Below, piece by piece: positions 1 to 10,249 of a stretch of DNA of 64,000 nt. How positions within the stretch are numbered: position 1 is the first letter of the stretch; each line of letters opens with the position of its first letter. This stretch comes from Cryoendolithus antarcticus (taxonomy: Eukaryota > Ascomycota > Dothideomycetes > Cladosporiales > Cladosporiaceae): contig NAJO01000001.1 in NCBI GenBank assembly GCA_002077065.1, positions 1,364,001 through 1,428,000 of the forward strand, given 5' to 3'. The notes below the pieces were generated by a model. It worked only from the letters and a program-made list of their open reading frames with translations. It searched no databases and was not told the origin of the DNA. Position numbers and translations under genes: made by a program.

Positions 1-986
1 TAGAAGACGACCCAGCAACGAAGGTTGAGCTGTCCGCCGACGGCAAGGGCAGTGTGCAGTACATCTCCCACGAGATCCAAGACGGCGACCTCAGCGATGT
101 AATCGCCCAAATCGTCCCTCTACCTGACACGCACATGCACAACGCTGCAAAAGGGACGTCTATAAGCCAGCCACCTGGCAAGACAGCCCAAATGACCATC
201 TCCCTCCACTCCTGCGGCAACCTCCTGCACCACGCCCTCCGCTCCCTACCCCTAAACCCCTCCATCCGCGCCATAGCCCTAGTAGGCTGCTGCTACAACC
301 TCCTTACCGAGCGCCTCTCCCCAGCAACTTACAAACTGCCCTCCCTCCGCCCCGCCGCGCACCCTCGGCTGACCAACACGTCCACCTCAGCAGACCCGCA
401 CGGCTTCCCCATGAGCGTCAGGTTTTGTAGGGAGGATGTGAGGCTCAATATCACGGCTCGGATGATGGCTGTGCAGGCGCCGTGGAATTGGGGGAGGAGG
501 GATAGTGAGGGGTTCTTTACGAGGCATTTCTATAGGGCGTTGTTGCAGAGGGTGTTTCTTGATGCTGGGGTTGTGGGACAGCCGCAGGGAGGCGAAGCTA
601 GCCCGCGCGGCCACACGAGCGGGACGCCGATTATTATTGGCAGCTTGCCGAAGAGTGCATACAGCTCCTTCGCCACTTACGCTCGCGCGGCGCTAGGGAA
701 ACTGAACGATGATGTCGAGCGTGGGGCGATGTTTGCTAAGCTGGCGGAGTCATTGAGTGATGAGAAGCTGGAAGGGTATGAGAAGGACTTTGCGGCAAAG
801 AAGAAAGAGCTCAGTGTTGTGTGGAGTCTGATGGCTTTCTCGGCTGGTGTTGTGGAAGCGCTCATCGTGGTCGACCGATGGTGCTGGCTTCGAGAACAGC
901 CTGAGGTGGCGCAGAGTTGGGTAGAGTGTGTGTTTGACCCTGCAATTAGCCCTAGGAATTTCGTCGTTGTTGGGATCAAGAAGTGA
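1..986 (+). CDS. METTL25/RRNAD1-like methyltransferase, C-terminal part (partial)
   Basis: The reading frame is open from the first bases of the window to the TGA at 986, so the true start lies upstream. What is seen is the C-terminal ~327 residues. The motif HSCGNL is followed by VGCCYNLLTE, which is the recognisable core of the METTL25/RRNAD1 family of SAM-dependent methyltransferase-like proteins. After it come MSVRF and an aromatic stretch (MMAVQAPWNW), also typical of that family. The SAM-binding glycine loop would be in the missing N-terminal part. Residues around 140-200 (SEGFFTRHFYRALLQRVF) fit the helical tail of the family. The substrate is not established by anything here. The next gene is convergent, with its stop 218 bases away. 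Family assignment is fairly sure; function is not. Confidence 0.75.
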   Translation, partial: EDDPATKVELSADGKGSVQYISHEIQDGDLSDVIAQIVPLPDTHMHNAAKGTSISQPPGKTAQMTISLHSCGNLLHHALRSLPLNPSIRAIALVGCCYNLLTERLSPATYKLPSLRPAAHPRLTNTSTSADPHGFPMSVRFCREDVRLNITARMMAVQAPWNWGRRDSEGFFTRHFYRALLQRVFLDAGVVGQPQGGEASPRGHTSGTPIIIGSLPKSAYSSFATYARAALGKLNDDVERGAMFAKLAESLSDEKLEGYEKDFAAKKKELSVVWSLMAFSAGVVEALIVVDRWCWLREQPEVAQSWVECVFDPAISPRNFVVVGIKK

Positions 987-1203
987 GCCTTGCTTATATT
1001 GTCCACGTGGCAAATTAAACAAGTACATTGGAGCACACTTTCGACGGAATGATCAAATGCCTACACAAGTTATCATAAACGATCTATCGAACAGAGGCTA
1101 TATACAGCGAAACAGAACACAAGTCAAGGAGATGACATGGGCTTCTGTCCCTTTCGGAATCCTCTCCAGGCTGCCAAGACTTGACCCTATGGCATCCGCC
1201 GCA

Positions 1204-4200
1204 TCAAGCAGCCACGCACTGCGCGTAGTAGGGATTCCACAGCTTACAAGTAAGCCCTGAAGCGCACTCAGTGGCGCCGGTCCATCCGATCCCACCACAC
1301 TTCTGGTAGATAGCAGCACTTGCGCCACCCGATGCCGCAGCGCTGGTAGTCGATGCAGCGACACTGGCAGTGGTGAGGATAGTCGGCGCAACTATCTCGG
1401 TAGACACGACGCTCCCAGTCGGCAACGCAACGCCGCTCGTCTTGCCAGTCGACGAAGCAGGTGTCGTGCTGTTCGTGTACGACGTCGCAATATCACTCAC
1501 AACCGGCACAGCCAGGCTCGAGGAAGCGGAGTGCGTGACCGTGATAGTGTTCGTGCACGACGCCGACGACGACGGCGCAGCAGTCACCGGCGCAGCGGTA
1601 CTGGAGAATCCCGTACCAATCGGCGCGGTACCGACAGGAGCCACAGCCGAGCCAGTGCCAACCGGTGAAACAACAACACTCGACGTGCTGTTCGCGAACG
1701 GAGGGACGACAACAGTGTTGTTCGAGCTGGAAGGCTTCGAGGTGATGAGCGTATTGATCGCCGCGATCTTGCCCGCGGCGTGCACAGCAGCCGCTACGAT
1801 GAGCGCCGAGGGGTTCGTGGACGTGATGCCCGGGAAGATGGAGGCGTCGACGACGAACAGGTTGTCCATGCCGTAGACTTTCGTGTTGGTATCGACGACT
1901 GCAGTCCCGTTCTTGAGTCCGGAGTCACGGCCCATCTTCGCGCTGCCCATCCAGTGGTTTCCGCTGCGCGCGCCGGTTGTGAGAGGGAGGCCGGCGAGGA
2001 AGGCGTCAATGGAAGTGTTGCTGGTCGGGTACGCGACGGTGAAATCGCTGTTGACCGCGAGATTGGCGAAGAGGTTTGTGAGGCCAGTCTTGATAGCCGC
2101 GAGGTCGTTGTCGTCATTTACATAGGGTGTCTGAGAAACGACCATGTTGAGCGCTGAGGTAATGGTTGTGCGGCCTTTGGACACTTTGCCGCGGCCGAGA
2201 TACTGCGTTATGGTGATGGAGTTGTTACTCTTCACGCCACCCGAGCTTTCAACCCGAGCTTGGTATTGCATTTGACGTGTTATGCCGTCGGCGCCGGTAA
2301 TCTCCTCCCAGAAGATCGCAATCAGGTTGGGAGCTGACTGCGCGAGAATGCCAGAGCGAGAGTCGAGGTACTTCTTCGCGTCCGCAGGGATAGGGTTATC
2401 GTAAGCGCCGTAAAAGTCGTAGAAGGAGATTCCGGGGTGGGTGACAGTGACGTCTGTGCCAGTGTGGTCGTCGAGTGAGTAGCCGACGGGGAGATTCAGC
2501 CACTGTGATGAGTTGATCATCTTGGTGCCTTCGGCCTTCTGCACGATGGCGAGTTGATCTTGAGGGCCGATACCAGATCGGAACAAGATCTTCGGCGTAC
2601 CGAAGGCGCCGGCGGAGAGGACCACCTTCCCGGTAGGCGTCAAGTTGATGCTACTGCATCGACCGCCTGGGCCTGTGGCTTCTACCTCGACGCCGAGAGC
2701 TTGACTACCTTCGCGGATCACGCGGGCGACCGATGTATTGGTCATGAGTGTGAAGTTTGGTAAAGCATCGGCATCGACGAGGTAGGTTGCTAGTGGGCCG
2801 CCACGCTCACCGTTGGAGAACATATGGTTCGGGTGCGAGAAGGTCCTATTCTTCAGGTCAGGCTCCTTGTCGGCGGTGACGTTGCTCCAGCCCGCTGCTA
2901 CGAGGGCACCACCGAGAAGGTAGTAGCCCTCGGGCTTGTAGAGTACGCCGTCCATGCTTGAGACGTCTGTGTATGGGATCCGCTCGAAGACGCTGTCGAC
3001 TGAGGACTCCAAGTCAGATGACTTCCAGCCTTCGGGGAAGTTCTCGTCGAAGTCCTTGGGGTTTGCGCGCCACCAGAGACCAGCGTTGACGGCTGTGCCG
3101 CCGCCGAGGACGCAGCCGGCCATGACGCTGTAGTCGGAGCAGGCGATGCCTTGACTGCGAAAGTGTCAGTGATATTGCTCAGTTCGCTGATAATTAGGCA
3201 CTTAGGAGTCAGCCCAGATCTCGTTGTCAAGACCCGGCACATCAAAGCGAGTGAGATTGGTACCGACAAGCCAGTCAGGCTTCAATGTTCCACCCCATCG
3301 CCCAGATGATGGTGGCCCACGCTCAATGAGAAGCACACTGTCACCGGAGGTAGCCAGTTTGGCAGCAAGAGGGATGCCACCAGCGCCAGAGCCAACGATA
3401 ATGTAGTCGTACGTCGCGCTGAGAGCAGAGCTGTTGGCCGCGCATGAAGCAACGGCTGTTGGCGTTGCTGTAGTAAGCCCGCTAGTAGCTGTCGCAGTAG
3501 CAGTAGCAGTCCCGTTGGAGAATGGAGCCCCAATCGATGATGGTGCAGCAGTCGCGGAAGGGTAGCTAGATGCCGTCTTCGTGATCCAGTCGGTGTATGC
3601 AGTGTTACGTGCAGATGCAACGTTGACGGCGAAGATATTCGCAGCAGAGTCAGCGTGCTGCTGAATGGAAGAGTCCTTCTCAGAAGGATTGGCGGGGGCA
3701 CTGGTCGCCTGAGCCCAGCCGATCAGCTGCTGGGCGGATGCGGTGGTGGCAGGAAGTCGCGCGTCGGCAGCGCCGTCCTGGTCCCATGACCAGCAGCCTT
3801 GACAGCGGTAAGTGACCTCGAAGTATGTGTCGTTGACGGAGCTCGAGATGGTCGTGACAGTGGCATTGCCAGCGTATTCTTCAGGAGCTACGTAGCCAGT
3901 AGCGTATCTGAGATTCGTCACGACATCGTCACCGTTCGGCCAGGCGATGAGCAGCAGTGCTCCAGTCATCATGCTTGCGTGTGATACCCCAAACCAGGTG
4001 CCACTGGATGGAATCGGGATCACCAGACGCCCAATATACTCGGCTACCAGACTCGTCTCTGTGGCAGGCGGGAGCGCCATGCCGAATGTGGCATCGCCAT
4101 CGCCAATCGTCGTGTCCCAGGCGGAGTTCCAGAAAGTAATGCCATTGTCGTCCGTGAATGTCGACGTCGTGGTCTGTGCGATTGTGCTGGTAATGAGCGT

Positions 4201-4230
4201 GAAAGCGGTGAGAATGATAGAGTTGTGCAT
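1204..4230 (-). CDS. Cellobiose dehydrogenase with C-terminal CBM1; intron donor damaged
   Basis: Secreted flavocytochrome that oxidises cellobiose and passes electrons to its haem domain and on to lytic polysaccharide monooxygenases (family knowledge). Exons read as 4230-3206 and 3154-1204 (991 residues if joined). The start at 4230 gives a signal peptide ([19 protein letters not shown]). A cytochrome domain follows (about 20-215), then a Ser/Thr/Ala linker. The GMC-oxidoreductase domain has GSGAGG near residue 280, [26 protein letters not shown] and TNPSALI, which supply the catalytic His and Asn. A long Ser/Thr linker leads to a CBM1 ([15 protein letters not shown], then [11 protein letters not shown]). 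The 51-base intron has a good branch and acceptor, but its first base is C (3205, CTAAGT) where GTAAGT is expected. Unspliced, the frame stops at 3202, after about 342 residues. It may therefore be a pseudogene, a variant, or a sequencing error. Family identity is strong. Confidence 0.85.
3155..3205 (-). other. Predicted 51-base intron of cellobiose dehydrogenase with CT instead of GT at the donor
   Basis: Joining GACTC (ending at 3206) to TCAAGGC (from 3154) restores the conserved family sequence [21 protein letters not shown] in phase. The acceptor TTTCGCAG and branch CACTGAC are canonical. The donor reads CTAAGT, one base away from a perfect GTAAGT. The only nearby GT (GTGCCT, 4 bases in) lies after an in-frame TAA and gives the wrong phase. 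Confidence 0.8.
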
Positions 4231-4734
4231 GCTGCCTCGCCAGGAGGATGTGCTCTTCACAGGAACGAGTGTGGGTGATAGGACAATGAATGGACGCTCA
4301 GGAAGAGCAAGAGACAAGAGGCGTCTCGTTGATGATACACGGAAGCACTTACGACGTAGGAGGGGGAGGACGATGGGTATACTCTCTTACAGGAGGCCTG
4401 GCGCCAACGACTCGCGTTCGTGGCTGACCCACCGGTTACTTCTAATCGGATACTGATACCAGACTGCCGATGCGTGAGCCCAGTAGCCGTGCCACATGTT
4501 TGTACGTCGAAGGAGCGTGGAATAGATGAAGTTGAACTCCTCTTCTGTGTCAGCCAGGGCTTGGCGCTCTCGCTTAAGCTCGGCTAGTGATGCTCTCCTA
4601 CATCACGGTGTTTGAGATATACAGAACGCATCCGCACGCTCGTCCCATCATTACAACAATCCCTGCCTGTCTCATTGTCGACAGATCGCAGTGTTCTGGA
4701 GCTGCTAGGGCTCGAGTGACATCGGCAAGCGACC
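4231..4734. promoter_or_regulatory. Shared upstream region between cellobiose dehydrogenase and PSI-domain gene
   Basis: About 500 bases separate the divergent starts at 4230 (minus) and 4735 (plus). No gene is seen inside. It should hold both promoters; I could not assign specific factor sites with confidence. Confidence 0.5.
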
Positions 4735-5379
4735 ATGGACGACATCATTGATATTTCCACCAACCGGCTGTCGGGCTGCTGGAAGAGCTCTGACTGCAAC
4801 CTTTGCACCCACAACAAGCACGGCTGCGGCTGGTGCCCTACGGTGAGTGAATGCCCGATCTGCCGCTCAGTCTGGCCAGGTACTGCGACTCCGCTGCGGC
4901 GGTAAGGCAGATGAGGCTCATCTCTTCTGTCTCCACGCTCCACGATAAGGCGATCCCATCATGATTTCGAAACCGATCGCTGATATCGTGTCCAGAGCGC
5001 CACATGTGTGCCAGCCAACAGCCTGCTCGATCCTGTCTCGAATGCCGATATATGCCCGTTGCGGGCTGAGAGGTTCGAGCTGAGGACCAAGACACTTGGC
5101 TGTGCGTGCTCGACGACATCACTTTTGGCCGTGATTGTTACTGTCTTCGCGACAATTGCGTGGCTGCTCGTACTATATGGCATCTTCAAGCTACTGCTGA
5201 AGCTCAACGAGGCTTACGGAACTGGTGCGTGGCGAGGCTGGGAGGTGGATGTCAAGGACGACGGTGCAAGGGAAGGCAAGCCGTGGGTACGTTCGAGCAA
5301 GAACTCATGGTTTGGACCGAATCTTGCGAAGCGCAGTGAGCAAGAGGAAGTGACGGCGAGGACGAGACTACTGGCCTGA
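4735..5379 (+). CDS. Small PSI (plexin-type cysteine-rich) domain membrane protein
   Basis: Two exons, 4735-4842 and 4996-5379, with a 153-base intron (GTGAGT...GTCCAG, phase 0). They encode 163 residues. Residues 14-52 carry closely spaced cysteines, CWKSSDCNLC, then GCGWC, CVP and DICPL. This is the cysteine pattern of PSI/plexin repeats. A single hydrophobic segment follows (SLLAVIVTVFATIAWLLVLYGIFKLLL, given here as about residues 80-110), and then a polar, basic tail of about 50 residues. No signal peptide is obvious, so a type III-like topology with the cysteine module outside is inferred. It shares its upstream region with cellobiose dehydrogenase; no functional link is shown. Similar PSI proteins occur as uncharacterised proteins in fungi. 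The first exon is too short to stand out alone and was found from the splice junction. Confidence 0.7.
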
Positions 5380-5485
5380 GTCATTGTCTATAAGCTAGAA
5401 GACGGAGCTGTGATGCCATGACGTGCAATAACCTCGAGCTTATTTGTATGTAGTAACGCCAAAGGCATCTATCCTGACTTCTCGA

Positions 5486-7148
5486 TCATACTGCAATGCC
5501 TACACTCTGTCGCGCCCCAGTCATGATACAGTGGCTACGCTTCTTGACCTCCATTGGCGTCCACCTACACGTTCCATTGAGATCACCCCTCCCCGTAGCC
5601 GCCCGGTGTAGACATCCGTATCGTAGGCCACACTGCGAGTGCAGCAGGACATTCAGTGCCCGCTCTTCCGGACCGACGCTAGTGTGCATGCTCGACGGAC
5701 TCGACGCTCTTGGCAATCTGGCTTGTAATGTGGCGGCGTCGTCGATTGCTGTGCTGGTATTGCTACTGGCGCTCACCGTTCTCGGACCTGGCTCAGGGCC
5801 GCGTGGGATGTTGGAGCCTGCGATGCTTGTAGTGGGTAAAGGCTGTGTGGAGTATTTCACACCGCTGCAGCCAAAGCTTGATATATGCTCGGCCAGTGGG
5901 TTTGGCCTTGGTGGCAGCGGATGGGGCGCTCTGATGCCGCTGACGTCTCGACTGTAGACACTAGAGAGCGACTCACATCTTGTGAGACCGCGGAAGCCCA
6001 AGATGGGTGATGGTGGCACCCGGCGAATTGTCTTTCGCGACTCTCGACCTCTCTTCATCAAGGCAGCACGTGGCTCGTGTACGAGATCATCTACCTTACC
6101 TGGGAAGTAAGCAGGCAACACGGGCATCGGCGACTCTGGGTCGGGCACCTTCGCTATACCCGCCGTGTAGCTGCTGATCGTCTTCAACGACGGTCTTGGC
6201 GCCAGAAACGAAGGTCTTGAAGCTGTCATCGCCATGTCGTGATGTTGCGGCGCCCAGATTCCGAGTCCATAAGCCTTTTCTGGCCTCGTCGGCGCCAGAA
6301 AGTATAGATCGTTCTCAGAGGACTCGGTAGAGTTCACAAGCGTAAGTGAGGATGTTGAGCGACATTTGAATGACATGTCTGAGCGGAGGCGCTTATTGTT
6401 GAGTGGGTCTTCGAAGTCGAACTCTCCTTGTTTTCGTGAAGTAGGTAAGTACGCAGGCGGCGGGCGAGCGATACCGAACAGGTGGCAGGAGGCTGTGATG
6501 CGTACTCTCAGGCGAAGAATGACAAAGAGAGCGGATATGACCCTGCTTCAAGTCAGCGTTTTGCGTACTTGGCTGACAGGAGTGAGATGTGGACTGACAC
6601 GGCCAGGAGTGCGGCACCTATCGTCGACCTCTGCAAGTAGCATGGCACCCCGAAGTCGAACATGGGCAACTCCCCGGCTTGGGCCTGCTTCACTGAGCAA
6701 AATGATTGTCGGAGAAAGGTGAAGGTCAAATTGAGCGCAGCTGCTGCGATCCAGCAGAGCAGCGCGAGGTAGAATGCAGGCTTCGTAAACCGCCTGCATG
6801 GGCCCAGCCTGCCCACACACTTCGTGCGGTCGGCATGCCACAACCTGTGTATCATCACATTATGCAGTGAAATGGCGATTAACGTGGTCCCGCTCTGCTA
6901 CTGTGGTCAGCGTTTTATTCGTCAGGATGAGTTCGAGGTCTACTCACAGCTGCCAGCATTACAATCGCGGAGGGCAGCATAGCGTACGTGACTGCGCCGC
7001 TCTCGACCAGATACATCGTGCACGCTGCAACGTACAACGACGTCCAAATCAAGATATGTTGGCACCATATGGTCGTTAGCTGCGCGACAATCACTGCTTC
7101 TGTACGCGGCTTCGTTTGCGAATCGAACTTCATAAGCTTGCGACGCAT
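5486..7148 (-). CDS. Unknown multi-spanning membrane protein with long Ser/Pro-rich tail
   Basis: Not recognised. Three exons fit splice signals and phase: 7148-6948, 6894-6599 and 6542-5486, giving 517 residues. Introns are 53 bases (GTGAGT...TAGCAG) and 56 bases (GTCAGT, branch CGCTGAC, GAAGCAG). The first half has about four or five hydrophobic segments: QLTTIWCQHILIWTSLYVAA, TYAMLPSAIVMLAA joined to TTLIAISL, AFYLALLCWIAAAALNLTF, and IGAALLAVVISALFVIL, which spans the second junction and supports it. From about residue 210 the protein becomes hydrophilic (FDFEDPLNNKRLRSD) and then Pro/Ser/Arg-rich with no clear domain. The start at 7148 is the first Met before the helices. A further small intron in the last exon (a GTGAGT near 5976) cannot be excluded, so the C-terminus is uncertain. 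Confidence 0.6.
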
Positions 7149-7464
7149 CGCTTGTGTTTCTTGAGTGAGTTGATGAGTGGATGGCAGATTGTCGAAGGAT
7201 AGATCAAGGGGATGAGTGATGCTAGCAGCCAAGAGACGAGACGAAGAGCACACTTACAGCGCAGAAGTCAGTGGTAGAAGTGCAGAAGTGGCAGGTGACA
7301 GGTTGGCCAAAGTGCGTGTATGAGAACGCGTCCTGCCTCAAAGTGCATGCATGAAGCATTCCGAAGCCTCCATGGCTTGATGCAAGGAATGTGGTGTGCA
7401 GTGAAGCACCTTGCTGGACTCTTGGCAGCGGACATTCGAGTATGTTTACATGTGACATTCGATC

Positions 7465-9267
7465 CTACAACTTCGCTTTGAGTTGACTTGCAAGCTCATC
7501 AGCATCACGTTTGGCCATGTCACGCATGACTTTGCGTTGGATCTTGCCGGATGGCGACTTCGGGACCTCGTCGATGAGCTGTGAAAACGGTCAGCAAGAC
7601 GTAAGAAGTGGGACGTCGAACGATCGCTCACCTTGACGCCACCGGTCAACTGCTTGTGCTTCGCAACCTGCTTGGCCGTCCACTGTTGAATATCCTTTTC
7701 GCTGACCTTGCCTTTCGACTCATCTTTGAGAACGACGTAAGCCCGAGGCAGCTCCTCATGCTCGCCCTGCATAGCGACCACAGCAGCATCTGCAACATCA
7801 GGATGCTCCAATAAGACAGCCTCGAGTTCTGCAGGCGCCACTTGGAAGCCCTTGACCTTGATAAGCTCCTTCTTGCGGTCGACGATCCAAAACCATCCGT
7901 TCTCATCTCGAACAGCGACATCACCTGTGCGCAGAAAACCCTCATCGTCGAACGTCTCTTTCGTGGCTTTCTCGTTGCGCCAGTAGCCGATGCAAACATT
8001 CGGCCCACGAACATGGATCTCACCGCGTTCGCCAGGACCTACTTCCTTACCTTCCTCGTCGATGAGCTTCATCTCGCTGTTCGGGTCGATGAAGCCGACT
8101 GACCCTGAGCGATCGTCTCGATGACCTGGGACGTGTAGGCAAGAGCACGTGACCTCAGTCATACCCCATGTCTGCACGACTTTCAGGTTGCACTTCTCCG
8201 AGACTTCGTTCTGCAGCTCCTTGGACAGGGGCGCAGCGCCGCACAGGACGTTGATGAGCGAGCTGAGGTCGTACTTCTGTGTCTCGGGACGCTTAGCAAG
8301 CATGACAAGGATGGGAGGCGCAGTTTGGATATGTGTGATCCTGTGATTCTGGATATGCGAAAGCCACTCGATGTAGTTGAACGCACGCATGTAGTAGACG
8401 GGTGTACGAGTGATAGCTGCTGCTGTGATGGACCAGAGCTGACCATAGGCGTGATAGCTACATGTAGTGTCAGCCAGCATTATTTCGGAAGGCCAGGACA
8501 CGGCGAAGGTACACCTACAGTGGCAGAAATCCAAGCCACCGCTCAGCAACTGATTCGCCCGCAGGCTGCTCCAGATTACGCATGTATATCGACTGTTCCA
8601 CATTTGCAATGACGTTCTGATGCGAGATCTGTACACCTTTTGGAAGTCCAGTTGTGCCGGACGAGTAGTTCAACGCAGCGGTTCTCGTTTTGCTGTCCTT
8701 GGCACTCATCCGACGCCATTGCCACCCTTTACTCTCCTGCTCAGAACCCAACATTGATCGCCAGTCTTTAACTCCATTCTGCGCCTGCAATGGCTTGTCG
8801 TCGAACAGGTATATCCTGTCGCGAGGAAACTTCGCCTTGTCGGCGGCTTGCAGCACGATGTCCAAAAACTTCGGCTCGACGAAGACAAGCCTTGCGCCAG
8901 TATTCTCGAGCTGGAACTTTGTTTCATTGACGCCATACGCAGGATTGCAACCCGTGAAAATACGCCCAGAGCCAGCTATGCCGAGATACGCGACAGGTAT
9001 GAAGATGTGGTTGCTGCTGTACATCATGACTGCTTCATCTTGGCCTATGCCCAGGCGATCCAAGCCCACGCCTAGTCGCTTGACCCATTGCAGGAGCTGC
9101 GCTGGCGACAGCGAGTTCGATGTGTTGTCCGCATCAATCCATATCGGCTGGTCGGAAGGACGAGTGCCTTCGGGGAACACGTAGCTCAAAACATCGGTGG
9201 CTGGAATGTCAATCTGGAAGGGTGATTTCTGGGGCATCGCCTTAAAATTTGGGAGTTTTGATGTCAA
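7465..9267 (-). CDS. 4-coumarate-CoA ligase-like acyl-CoA synthetase with PTS1 (AKL)
   Basis: Adenylate-forming ligase that activates a carboxylic acid with ATP and CoA. Exons are 9267-8519, 8457-7632 and 7578-7465 (562 residues); introns are 61 and 53 bases with canonical ends. The ATP-binding loop is YSSGTTGLPKGV, followed by LPLYHAYGQL (rebuilt across intron 1) and the A5 motif TWGMTEVT. After these come RTGDVA, DRKKELIKVKGFQV and the C-terminal catalytic lysine motif SPSGKIQRK. The last three residues, AKL, form a type 1 peroxisomal targeting signal, so action in the peroxisome is inferred. The true substrate (aryl, fatty or other acid) cannot be read from sequence. Length matches the 4CL/firefly-luciferase branch. 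The neighbours on either side are unrelated, so there is no sign of a biosynthetic cluster. Confidence 0.9.
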
Positions 9268-9481
9268 ACATCATTACGACGTATTGTATGAACATGTAGC
9301 TACAGGAGAAAGTCTGGAGCTCAATGGCCGAGGTGGTCATCGACGAAGGTTGGCAAGCGCCATGGCGGGGAAGGGAAAAGCGTTATGTAAGCGGGAATGC
9401 AAGTCTGGACCAACATGTGATACTCCCACGCTTGCCACACACTACTCACCGATATCATGTCGTTCCCAATTCCACCATTTA

Positions 9482-10249
9482 TCAGTGTGGCCATGAACGA
9501 TTCGACCCTGGGTAGGGCCCATACTCGCCGTTGCTGCCGGGATCCTCCCATCGCAAGCACACTTCCAATGTGACGCAGAAGATCCTCCTATCGTCAGCTG
9601 TTTTAATGTCAAAGGTGATATTGTACCATGCCTGAATATGTCAGCACAGCATCTCGGCGAACTTATTGCTACGGGGATCGTACTGGACCCTGGAAGATCA
9701 TTCTCCAAGCATAGCCAGGTGCCGTGATCAAGGCAAACCCAGGTTCTGGCAGGCAGCGATCTCGTGGCCTTCGTCCTCCTAGAGGCCTGCTGGATCTTTG
9801 TGAACTCGCAGAAGTCCTCGATTTCAGATTCGCCAGTCGGTTAGCCGGGTTGGACGCCATACATGTCGCAATGTGATCCGCAGTCAACAGTAGCATTTAT
9901 CGTGGCATTGTGGCAAATAGGCCCAGTGAAAGCACCATAGATGTGGAACAGGAAGTCGTCCTCGCTAGTCGATGTCAGCCCTAGCAAGTGCGATGCTTCT
10001 CGTGGATGTGCTGCTAGAGACTCACATATACACAGGGTTCGTAGTGATGTCGATAGAGTCGACTTGGAACAGGTCCATTGAACGCGACTGTGGACAGAGC
10101 CGCAAAGGCGTTCCGCCGGGGATCGTGTCTTGATAATTGATGACAGCCCGGCGAGCTACCGGTCGATCATACAGATCGAAGGCCTGCGCGAGGCGGTGAA
10201 GCAGTGTCATGTCAAGGAGCGCGGGCGCGTATCTGCGCTGAACTGTGCG
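9482..10249 (-). pseudogene. ML-domain (lipid-recognition) gene copy 1, disrupted
   Basis: Exonic pieces from about 10249 to 9482 resemble MD-2-related lipid-recognition (NPC2/PG-PI transfer type) proteins. In order these are GGTPLRLCPQS, DLFQVDSIDI, EDDFLFHIYG, NATINATVDCGSHC, CLPEPGFALI, APGYAWRMIFQGP and WYNITFDIKTADDRRIFCV. The intron at 10025-9965 (GTGAGT...ACTAG) keeps phase, and a second one precedes WYN. The exon between them carries an in-frame TAA (9841-9843) and a one-base insertion near 9785, relative to the sister copy at 12931-13560. A cryptic intron (9862-9787) could remove both lesions in phase, so it may not be fully dead. The N-terminus and signal peptide were not resolved. 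Confidence 0.6.

Noticed and set aside
1370..1876. Open frame of 168 codons on the plus strand
   Set aside because: Antisense to the Ser/Thr/Val-rich linker of cellobiose dehydrogenase; composition mirrors the linker and no start context or domain supports it.
3155..3205. U12-type (AT-AC) or GC-AG intron in cellobiose dehydrogenase
   Set aside because: The ends are CT...AG with a perfect GTAAGT-like remainder and a U2-type branch, so a mutated ordinary donor is simpler.
7222..7458. 78-codon minus-strand frame after the ligase stop
   Set aside because: Downstream of the clear AKL stop at 7465 with no splice link; probably 3' UTR.
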